DNA from: Actinomycetes bacterium
GTDB taxonomy: Bacteria > Actinomycetota > CADDZG01 > JAHWKV01
DNA: 18,958 bases
Assembly (NCBI GenBank): GCA_029263035.1
Contig: JAJCYF010000002.1
Coordinates: 1 to 18,958 of the forward strand
Direction: 5' to 3'
The stretch's first letter is position 1. Each line of letters opens with the position of its first letter. Shown piece after piece: positions 6,429 through 12,713 of this stretch. Position numbers and translations under genes: made by a program. The notes beneath the pieces were generated by a model. The model did no database searches and had not been told where the DNA came from. It was given only the letters and a program-made list of their open reading frames with translations.

Positions 6429-7496
6429 ATGAACTCAAACCCGTACTCCCAGCACAACCTGCTGGCCGAGCTGTTCCCCCCCGACGACCCCATTGACGAG
6501 GTCGATCGGCCCCAGGAGCCTGCTGTCCAGGCGGCCCAGGTGCTCCCGACGAAGACGGTGGTGAAACGCAAGCCCGCCCCGGCGAAAGAGAAGGCCGCCG
6601 CCGGTACGCCGGAGGCGCGACCTGTTGCCGCGCCCGGGACGCCGGTTGCGAGGAAGCCCCCATCGCCCCCGGACCCACCGGCCACGCCCGCACCCGCTCC
6701 GTGGCAGGAGCGGGGCTCATACCGGGTGCTCGGCCAGATCGTGGCCGTGGTCAACCAGAAGGGCGGCGTGGGCAAGACGACCAGCACCATCAATCTCGGA
6801 GCAGCGCTTGCCGAGCAGGGGTCCCGGGTCCTGCTGGTCGACTTCGACCCCCAGGGGGCATTGTCTGTGGGTCTGGGCCTCAACCCGAACGAGATCGAGG
6901 TCAGCGTCTACGACCTGCTCCTCGACCGCACGGTGGGCTTGAAGGACGTCGTGACCCCCAGCAAGGTGCCCGGTCTGGACCTGGTGCCCTCCAACATCGA
7001 TCTTTCGGCGGCCGAGGTGGTTCTGGTCTCCGAGGTGGCCCGCGAGCAGCTGCTGAAGCGCTGCCTGGAGCCCGCCCAGGCTATCTACGACTATGTCCTG
7101 ATCGACTGCCCGCCGTCGCTGGGCCTGCTCACCGTCAATGCTCTGACTGCCGCCAACTCGGTGATCATCCCGCTGGAGTGCGAGTACTTCGCCCTGCGGG
7201 GCATGGCATTGCTAATGGACACCGTGGGCAAGGTGCAGGAACGGCTGAACCCCGAACTACAGGTGATGGGCATAGTGGCAACCATGCTCGAGGCCCGCAC
7301 CATCCACGGCCGGGAGGTACTCAGCCGGGTGGGGGAGGCGTTCGGCGAGAAGCTGTTCAAGACCGTCATCCACAAGACCATCAAGTTCTCGGAAGGCTCG
7401 GTCGCCGGTGTTCCCATCCTGGCCTACGCGCCCTCCTCCAACGGCGCCCAGGAGTACCGGGATCTCGCTCGTGAGGTGATGGACCGTGCCTCGTAG
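6429..7496 (+). CDS. parA: ParA/MinD-superfamily ATPase with disordered N-terminal extension
   Basis: A 355-residue protein. Residues 1-100 are low-complexity Pro/Ala/Lys-rich sequence after a short motif (LLAELFPPDD, 11-20). The ATPase follows: deviant Walker A KGGVGKTT (111-118), with the signature Lys at its start, switch I DFDPQG (138-143), and Walker B YVLIDCPPSLGLLT near 222-235. ParA dimers bind DNA non-specifically and are released by a partner protein, which moves chromosomes, plasmids or complexes. The downstream gene overlaps by 11 bases and encodes a small DNA-binding protein, not a ParB. In Mycobacterium a soj/parA-like gene sits next to scpA, and scpA is 3.9 kb downstream here. 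ATG 6429 was chosen over the upstream TTG 6360 because the promoter and palindrome lie between them. A chromosomal role is inferred. Confidence 0.88.
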   Translation: MNSNPYSQHNLLAELFPPDDPIDEVDRPQEPAVQAAQVLPTKTVVKRKPAPAKEKAAAGTPEARPVAAPGTPVARKPPSPPDPPATPAPAPWQERGSYRVLGQIVAVVNQKGGVGKTTSTINLGAALAEQGSRVLLVDFDPQGALSVGLGLNPNEIEVSVYDLLLDRTVGLKDVVTPSKVPGLDLVPSNIDLSAAEVVLVSEVAREQLLKRCLEPAQAIYDYVLIDCPPSLGLLTVNALTAANSVIIPLECEYFALRGMALLMDTVGKVQERLNPELQVMGIVATMLEARTIHGREVLSRVGEAFGEKLFKTVIHKTIKFSEGSVAGVPILAYAPSSNGAQEYRDLAREVMDRAS

Positions 7497-7920
7497 GGCC
7501 AGCCTTCCCGGAGCGGACCTGCTTTTCGGCAGCGCTCCCCAGTCGAAGCCTGCGCGCAGCGTTGAGGCGGTCCCCGCAACGGAGGCCCCGACGGTTGAGG
7601 ACACGCCGGTCCCCAAGCCCGCCCCCGTCCGTTCACAAGGCGGCCGTTCACAAGCCGGCGAAGCACCCAGGCCGTCACCCGCCCCCGCGGCGCCCGCAGG
7701 TGCGCCGGTTGCCCGCCCCCGGCACGCGGAGAAGGTCACCTTCTACTGCACCGATTCCGACCTCACTCGCCTGGAGGCAGCGCGCCTCGACCTGAGGGCA
7801 AACCACAAGCTGGCCTCCGACCGGGGTCGCATAGTCAGGGCGGCCATAGCCGAGATCCTCGACGACTTTGACACCAGGGGAGCGGACTCCCTCCTGGTGA
7901 AGCGCCTCTCCTCCGAGTAG
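7486..7920 (+). CDS. Probable ribbon-helix-helix DNA-binding partner of ParA
   Basis: A 144-residue protein starting at GTG 7486, inside the end of parA, with a good SD (GAGGTG, 7473-7478). Residues 1-15 are basic and hydrophobic (PRRASLPGADLLFG). Residues 16-82 are Pro/Ala-rich and disordered. Residues 83-128 look like a ribbon-helix-helix fold: strand KVTFYC, helix 1 SDLTRLEAARLDLR, a turn, then helix 2 DRGRIVRAAIAEILDDF. A flexible N-terminal tail plus an RHH domain is the architecture of ParG-like partners, whose tail carries an Arg that stimulates the ATPase; R3 and R4 here are candidates. It is not a ParB (no HTH or ParB/Srx domain). The assignment rests on pattern, not on a search. It probably binds the TGTCGACA sites around the pair. 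Confidence 0.6.
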   Translation: MPRRASLPGADLLFGSAPQSKPARSVEAVPATEAPTVEDTPVPKPAPVRSQGGRSQAGEAPRPSPAPAAPAGAPVARPRHAEKVTFYCTDSDLTRLEAARLDLRANHKLASDRGRIVRAAIAEILDDFDTRGADSLLVKRLSSE

Positions 7921-7956
7921 CCCCAACCCCTGCGCCCGCCTCTCCTGCGGTCATCT

Positions 7957-7978
7957 ATTTGTCCAGTTGTCGACAAAT
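7957..7978. promoter_or_regulatory. Palindromic operator/centromere candidate, site 2
   Basis: ATTTGTC (7957-7963) and GACAAAT (7972-7978) are inverted arms that enclose a TTGTCGACAA palindrome (7967-7976). TTGTC also occurs twice in direct orientation exactly eight bases apart (7959 and 7967). It lies 37 bases after the RHH gene stop. Confidence 0.5.
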
Positions 7979-8094
7979 CTACATAGGCACTTGGGTACCG
8001 GCAAACCGGACCCCGGACGCCTCCAGCACAATCAAGGTTCAGTTGAACGTTAGGGCTGTTAGACCTTCAAGTATCAGTTGAGGTGCTGGGAAGC

Positions 8095-8124
8095 CGACTA
8101 GTCGAGCAATAGATATGTCGACAA
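8095..8124. promoter_or_regulatory. Palindromic operator/centromere candidate, site 3
   Basis: Two palindromes, CGACTAGTCG (8095-8104) and TGTCGACA (8116-8123), with centres 20 bases apart, about two helical turns. On the opposite strand TTGTCGAC and the imperfect copy TGCTCGAC are 16 bases apart, the same phase as the half-sites of site 1. Confidence 0.42.
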
Positions 8125-8291
8125 AGAGATAAAGGTCCAAGGCGACGATTACTGTGCCTGGATGAGCGCATTTGGGTCGCAATTGATGGTGGGTCGAGCG
8201 GAATGCCCGACTACTTAGGGATCTCTCCGGGTAAGAGCACCCCAGTGTTAGGCACGAGTTTCACCCCCACGTACAACCCATTGCCGGCGAG

Positions 8292-9662
8292 ATGACCGCA
8301 TCGCGGCTCATCATCCTGGGCGCCAGCGGCGACCTGACGGGCAGGTACCTGCTTCGCGCGCTGGTGGAGTTGGTGGAGAGGGATCGCCTGGCGGCCGATG
8401 TCGAGATCGTAGGGGTGGCGCGGGAACCCTGGGAAACCCCGGGCTTTCGTGACCACGCCGCACGGAGGTTGGAGCAGCACGCCCCGGACCTGAGCCGGGC
8501 AAGCCGGGATGCTCTCGTCGGACGGCTCCGCTACCTCCGGGGCGACGTTACGCAGGCCGAGACCCTTCAATCTGCCGCCGAGGGGGCGGCCGGCCCGGTC
8601 GTGGCCTATCTCGCTTTGCCTCCGTCGCTGTTCGGCTCCGCAATCACAGGGCTTGCCTCCGCCGGTTTGCCGGACGGGAGCGGGGTGGTGGTGGAGAAGC
8701 CGTTTGGGACCGACCTGGCTTCAGCCCGGGAGCTCAACCGGTTGCTCCACCAGCACTTTGCCGAGTCGGCCGTTTTCCGCATCGATCATTTCCTGGGCAA
8801 GCAGACGGTTCAGAACATCCTGGGGCTGCGTTTTGCCAACCGGCTGTTTGAACCTTTGTGGTGCGCCGACCATATCGAGCGCGTCGACATCATCTGGGAC
8901 GAGACGGTGGCCCTTGAAGGCCGGGCCGGCTACTACGACGGCACCGGAGCATTGCGCGACATGATCCAGAACCACCTTCTTCAGGTGCTGTGTCTGGTGG
9001 CAATGGAGCGGCCGGACGGCCTGGGGGAGGGCCCCCTGCGGGACGCCAAGGTCGCAGCTTTGAAGTCGGTAAGGAGGCCGGACGGCAAAGATGCCGGGGC
9101 CCTTTCCGTCCGGGCGATATATTCCGCCGGCTCCGTCGACGGCCGGCAGATCCCCGACTACTCAGAGGAGCCGGGCGTGGACCCGACAAGGTCGACCGAG
9201 ACCTTTGCCGAGGCGACCCTTTACGTCGACAACGACCGCTGGAGGGGCGTGCCCTTCCGTCTGCGGACCGGCAAGGCGCTGGCCAAGGACCGCAGAGAGA
9301 TTCGGGTGACGCTGCGGCCGACCGAACGCCTGCCCTTCGACCAGCCTCACGAGCCGGGCCCCAACGTCGTGGCGCTTTCCATGGACCCCGACACGGTGTT
9401 GGCTGAAATTGCCCTGAACGGGGCCGGGGATCCGTTCAGCCTGGAGCCGGCGTGCTGGGAGCTGCAGCTTGCCGACCAGGAGATGACCGCCTACGCCCGG
9501 CTGTTGATCGATGCTCTGGAGGGAGACCCGTCCCTGTCGATCAGGGGCGATGAGGCGGAGGAGAGCTGGCGGATAGTCGAGCCAATCCTCGCCTCGTGGG
9601 ACCGGGGAGCCTCGCCGCTTCGCAGCTACCAGGCAGGGTCCGGGGGCCCGTCGGAAGAGTAG
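8292..9662 (+). CDS. zwf: Glucose-6-phosphate dehydrogenase
   Basis: A 456-residue enzyme oxidising glucose 6-phosphate to 6-phosphogluconolactone with NADP+, the entry to the oxidative pentose phosphate pathway. The coenzyme loop is GASGDLTGRYL (10-20), EKPFGTD follows near residue 136, the substrate-binding motif is RIDHFLGK (163-170), and the catalytic His is H228 in DMIQNHLLQ. FRLRTGKAL occurs late, and length is slightly short for the family because the N-terminus begins almost at the Rossmann strand. ATG 8292 has only a weak SD (GGCGAG). No gnd, opcA, pgl or tal lies nearby, so it is a lone copy. Its stop is seven bases from the convergent protease gene. A G6PD paralogue with altered substrate is possible but not indicated. 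Confidence 0.93.
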   Translation: MTASRLIILGASGDLTGRYLLRALVELVERDRLAADVEIVGVAREPWETPGFRDHAARRLEQHAPDLSRASRDALVGRLRYLRGDVTQAETLQSAAEGAAGPVVAYLALPPSLFGSAITGLASAGLPDGSGVVVEKPFGTDLASARELNRLLHQHFAESAVFRIDHFLGKQTVQNILGLRFANRLFEPLWCADHIERVDIIWDETVALEGRAGYYDGTGALRDMIQNHLLQVLCLVAMERPDGLGEGPLRDAKVAALKSVRRPDGKDAGALSVRAIYSAGSVDGRQIPDYSEEPGVDPTRSTETFAEATLYVDNDRWRGVPFRLRTGKALAKDRREIRVTLRPTERLPFDQPHEPGPNVVALSMDPDTVLAEIALNGAGDPFSLEPACWELQLADQEMTAYARLLIDALEGDPSLSIRGDEAEESWRIVEPILASWDRGASPLRSYQAGSGGPSEE

Positions 9663-9669
9663 CGGCGGA

Positions 9670-10314
9670 TTAGGCCCCGACCAGGGTCAGGATCAGCCGG
9701 GCACACGCGTCGATCACGGGGCCGGCGAACCTGGGGAAGAGGATGAAGGCCACCAGCAGCAGAATCACGAACCCCCACTTGTCCAGGAAGAACACGATGT
9801 GCTGCTTGTTCGGCGGCAGCACAGCGCTGAGAATTCGGGAACCGTCAAGCGGTGGGATGGGTAGAAGGTTGAACAGGGCAAGGGTGATGTTCAGGGTCAG
9901 ACTAATCTGCAGGAACCGGCCCCACAGGTGAGTTACGCCTTCGTTGGCGGCACCGCTGCGGACCAGGACCAGCAGCAGGAACGCGCTGATGAAGGCCAGG
10001 ATCACATTCACCACCGGACCGGCTATGCCCACGATGGCTGCACCGAACTGCCGGCTGCGCAGCTTGTTCGGTGCAAAGGGGACGGGATTGCCCCAGCCGA
10101 AGCCGACCATGACCAGCATGAACGTGCCGACCGGATCCAGGTGGGACTTAGGATTGATCGTCAGCCGTCCCGCCAGCTTGGCGGTGGGGTCGCCCTGAAG
10201 GGTGGCCGCCAGAGCATGCCCGTACTCATGCAGAGACAGGGCGATGATGAAGACCACGGAAAGTAGGATGAACCCGGCGATGTCCGGCGGGTTACTGAAG
10301 AGGTATCGAAGCAC
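9670..10314 (-). CDS. Site-2 protease family membrane metalloprotease (M50)
   Basis: A 214-residue multi-pass membrane protein, the only gene on the minus strand. The first helix carries the zinc-binding HExxH as H29-EYG-H33, and a later helix the third-ligand motif in NLLPIPPLDGSRIL, with D157. Hydrophobic stretches at about 12-35, 63-80, 93-118, 133-152 and 178-195 give the usual SpoIVFB/Rv-type compact core without a PDZ domain. Such proteases cut membrane-embedded substrates, often anti-sigma factors, but no partner is visible here. The start is GTG at 10314-10312, with no clear SD, and TATGCT a few bases upstream may be a leaderless -10. Convergent with zwf and divergent from trpS. Confidence 0.88.
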   Translation of the reverse strand: MLRYLFSNPPDIAGFILLSVVFIIALSLHEYGHALAATLQGDPTAKLAGRLTINPKSHLDPVGTFMLVMVGFGWGNPVPFAPNKLRSRQFGAAIVGIAGPVVNVILAFISAFLLLVLVRSGAANEGVTHLWGRFLQISLTLNITLALFNLLPIPPLDGSRILSAVLPPNKQHIVFFLDKWGFVILLLVAFILFPRFAGPVIDACARLILTLVGA

Positions 10315-10324
10315 TTAGCCTAAG
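10314..10324. repeat. Short inverted repeat CTTAGCCTAAG in the divergent promoter region
   Basis: CTTAG and CTAAG are perfect arms around one central C. The repeat overlaps the protease start codon and lies in the 44-base gap between two divergent genes, so a shared regulator is conceivable. It is short enough to arise by chance. Confidence 0.25.
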
Positions 10325-10358
10325 CATAAGGGCAGTTCTCTAAACAGAAGGTTTTCGA

Positions 10359-11351
10359 ATGGCACGAGTCTTTTCCGGAGTGAAGCCGACGGCCGACGTG
10401 CCCCATCTGGGCAACTACATCGGCGCCTTCCGGCAGTGGGTGGCTCTTCAGGACCTCCACGAGTGCATCTTCTGCGTTGTCGATCTGCACAGCCTGACCG
10501 TTCCCTGGGACCCGGAGCTGCTCCGCAAACGGTCCCGCTCCGCGGCGGCCAGCCTCATCGCATCCGGGATCGACCCGGAACGGTCGGTCCTGTTTTTGCA
10601 GTCGGAGGTCATGGAGCACACCGAGCTCACCTGGATTCTTACCTGCGTCTCCCGCATGGGAGAGCTCAGCCGCATGACCCAGTTCAAGGACAAGTCGCGC
10701 AACACCGAAAACGAGTCCATCGGCACCGGCCTGTACATGTACCCGGTCCTGATGGCTGCCGACGTGCTGGTCTACCGGGGCGAGCTGGTTCCGGTGGGCG
10801 AGGACCAGAAGCAGCATCTGGAGTTGATGCGGGACATCGCCGAGAGGTTCAACCGGACCTTCGGCGACACCTTCCCGGTGCCGGACCCCTACATCCCGGT
10901 GGAGGGAGCCCGGATCATGGGGCTGGACGACCCCGCCTACAAAATGGCCAAGACCACCGAGCGGCCCAACAACCTGATCTGGATGAACGACCCTCCCGAG
11001 GTGGTCCGCAAGAAGATCCTAAGAGCGGTGACCGATTCCGGCCGTGAGGTGGTCGCCTCTCCGGACAAGCCGGCGATCACCAATCTGCTGTCGATCTACT
11101 CGGCGGTCACCGCGCGGCCGGTGTCCGAGATTGAGCAGGAGTACGAAGGCAAGGGGTACGGCGACTTCAAGAAGGGGCTGGCGCAGGCGGTGATCGATTT
11201 CCTGGATCCGTTTCGCGCCCGGTACCTTGAGATACTCGAGGATCCCGGCCGGCTGGACAAAATTCTGGACACCGGCGCCGCCCAGGCCCGGGAGATGGCG
11301 CAGGAGACCATGCAGGTGGTCCGCGACCGCATCGGCCTCAGAAGGTCGTAA
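10359..11351 (+). CDS. trpS: Tryptophanyl-tRNA synthetase
   Basis: A 330-residue class Ic synthetase that attaches tryptophan to tRNA-Trp. The N-terminus PTADVPHLGNYIGAFRQWV carries the HIGH-equivalent HLGN (16-19) and the actinobacterial PTAD variant. GEDQKQHLELMRDIAERFN (147-165) is the conserved tryptophan/adenylate pocket segment. The KMSKS loop reads KMAKT (195-199), with both Ser replaced. C-terminal helices and length are normal. ATG 10359 has an acceptable SD (GAAGG, about 10347-10351). The gene is divergent from the M50 protease across 44 bases and precedes scpA by 40 bases, probably reading into the same train. Confidence 0.95.
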   Translation: MARVFSGVKPTADVPHLGNYIGAFRQWVALQDLHECIFCVVDLHSLTVPWDPELLRKRSRSAAASLIASGIDPERSVLFLQSEVMEHTELTWILTCVSRMGELSRMTQFKDKSRNTENESIGTGLYMYPVLMAADVLVYRGELVPVGEDQKQHLELMRDIAERFNRTFGDTFPVPDPYIPVEGARIMGLDDPAYKMAKTTERPNNLIWMNDPPEVVRKKILRAVTDSGREVVASPDKPAITNLLSIYSAVTARPVSEIEQEYEGKGYGDFKKGLAQAVIDFLDPFRARYLEILEDPGRLDKILDTGAAQAREMAQETMQVVRDRIGLRRS

Positions 11352-11378
11352 ATACCGGCGGCACTTCGCCCGGCTGGC

Positions 11379-11384
11379 TATTGT
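11379..11384 (+). promoter_or_regulatory. Candidate -10 (TATTGT) for leaderless scpA
   Basis: TATTGT fits TANNNT and ends seven bases before GTG 11392, which has no SD. No -35 match at 16-18 bases was seen, so this is weaker than the promoter of the RlpA-domain gene, but the spacing to the start codon is the same. Confidence 0.3.
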
Positions 11385-11391
11385 TGAAACC

Positions 11392-12135
11392 GTGACCTAC
11401 GCCGTAAAGCTCGATGTCTTCGAGGGGCCGCTCGACCTTCTCCTCCACCTGATCTCCAAGGAGCGGGTGAACGTGGCGGACGTCTGCATCGCCGACGTGA
11501 CCGAGGAGTACCTGCGGGCCACCGCCGCCCTGGGCGAGGTCGATCTGGAGACCGCCTCGAGTTTTTTGATCCTGGCCGCCACGCTGCTGGAGCTCAAGTC
11601 CCTGAAGCTGCTGCCCAGCCGTTCGACGGTCGATCCGGAGCTTCGGCTGCTGCTGGAGGAGCGGGACCGGCTGCTTCACAAGCTGGTGGTGTACGCCACC
11701 TTCAAGAAGGTTGCGGTGCAGCTCGAGAACCGGATGACCGCCAACCTGGGCTACCACTCCCGCGCCGCAGAGCTTCCCGACGAGCTGGTTCCTGCCGCGC
11801 CGGAAATCCTGCGGGGACTGACCGCCCAGAAGCTGGCGCAGGCGGCGGTCAGGGCACTGACCCCTCCCGACAAACCCTCGGTCGACACCTCCCATATCAC
11901 CCGGATCACGGTGAGCCTGGAGGAGATGGTGACGCAGCTGAGGTCGCGGCTGGAGCGGGAAGGGTCCGGATCGTTTCGCCAGATGTTCGGCTCCGCCCGA
12001 TCCCGCATCGATGTCGTGATGGCCCTTCTGGCGGTTCTGGAGCTGTTCAAGAGCCAGGCGGTCGACATCGAGCAGGAGCGCCCGTTCGGCGAGATCTCGC
12101 TCACCTACCGCCCGCCGGCGTCGGGAGCGGCCTGA
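11392..12135 (+). CDS. scpA: Segregation and condensation protein A (kleisin)
   Basis: A 247-residue kleisin that bridges the SMC heads and, with ScpB, forms the bacterial condensin that organises and separates replicated chromosomes. The N-terminal winged-helix part has the family signature VKLDVFEGPLDLLLHLI (5-21), then DVTEEYL, and LILAATLLELKSLKLLP. The C-terminal kleisin domain ends with MALLAVLELFKSQAVDIEQERPFGEISL. GTG 11392 was chosen because it starts the conserved N-terminal strand; the frame upstream overlaps trpS. The stop overlaps the scpB ATG by one base (TGATG), so the two proteins are likely made in matched amounts. The ParA module 4 kb upstream fits a chromosome-segregation neighbourhood. 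Confidence 0.95.
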   Translation: MTYAVKLDVFEGPLDLLLHLISKERVNVADVCIADVTEEYLRATAALGEVDLETASSFLILAATLLELKSLKLLPSRSTVDPELRLLLEERDRLLHKLVVYATFKKVAVQLENRMTANLGYHSRAAELPDELVPAAPEILRGLTAQKLAQAAVRALTPPDKPSVDTSHITRITVSLEEMVTQLRSRLEREGSGSFRQMFGSARSRIDVVMALLAVLELFKSQAVDIEQERPFGEISLTYRPPASGAA

Positions 12136-12704
12136 TGGAAGGCCGATCGGACCTGTTGCGGCACCTGGAGGCGGTGCTGTTCATCGCCGACGAGCCGGTT
12201 CCCACCGCCGACCTGGCGGTTCTGTTCGAACTGCCGTCGAACCGGATCGAGGAGCTAGTTTTGAGTTTGCGAGACGACTATGAGCAGTCACGGAGGGGGA
12301 TCGTGCTGCGATCCGTGGCCGGAGGCTGGCGCCTGGCAACCCACCCCGACTCTGCCCCCTACCTGGAGCGGTTCGTCGGGGAGCAGCGTCATGGGCGGCT
12401 CAGCCAGGCGGCACTGGAGACTCTGGCGATCGTCGCCTACCGTCAGCCGGTCTCCCGGGGCCAGCTGGCCGAGATCCGGGGGGTTTCCAGCGACGGGGTT
12501 CTGCGGACGCTGATCGCCCGGGGCGTGGTGATAGAAGTCGGACGGGACCCGGGCCCCGGTCAGGCGATTCTGTACGGCACCTCGCAGGTCTTCCTGGAGC
12601 GGCTGGGGCTGAACGATCTCTCAGAGCTGCCGGAGCTGGCCGATTTCATGCCTGACAGCAAGGCGGTGGAGCGAATGGAGTCTGGACTCGGCCCCGGTCT
12701 GTAG
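12135..12704 (+). CDS. scpB: Segregation and condensation protein B
   Basis: A 189-residue protein with two winged-helix domains that dimerises and binds ScpA on the SMC complex. Diagnostic segments are LRHLEAVLFIADEPVPTADL (8-27), VAGGWRLATHPDSAPYLERF, and LSQAALETLAIVAYRQPVSR then LAEIRGVSSDGVLRTLIARG in the second domain. Length is normal, with a short acidic C-terminal tail. ATG 12135 overlaps the scpA stop. The rluB start follows the stop after nine bases. Confidence 0.95.
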   Translation: MEGRSDLLRHLEAVLFIADEPVPTADLAVLFELPSNRIEELVLSLRDDYEQSRRGIVLRSVAGGWRLATHPDSAPYLERFVGEQRHGRLSQAALETLAIVAYRQPVSRGQLAEIRGVSSDGVLRTLIARGVVIEVGRDPGPGQAILYGTSQVFLERLGLNDLSELPELADFMPDSKAVERMESGLGPGL

Positions 12705-12713
12705 TCTGGAGGG

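Larger units (their letters stand above)
7921..8291. other. 371-base gene-free, AT-richer intergenic region
   Basis: The only gap over 300 bases. It is visibly richer in A and T than its flanks and has no credible gene. It holds two TGTCGACA palindromes (7968-7975, 8116-8123), a ten-base palindrome CGACTAGTCG (8095-8104), a direct repeat TCAGTTGA (8039-8046 and 8074-8081) and arms GTTCA/TGAAC at 8037-8048. A weak promoter for the dehydrogenase downstream may be TTAGGC (8248-8253) and TACAAC (8272-8277). It could be a centromere-like or regulatory region. Confidence 0.5.

Noticed and set aside
8162..8218. 18-codon ATG frame in the intergenic gap
   Set aside because: It has no clear SD, no recognisable peptide features, and is expected by chance in a gap of this size.
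9650..9682. Possible bidirectional terminator between zwf and the protease
   Set aside because: GTCGG and CCGAC arms exist but are short and far apart, with no T-tract on either side.
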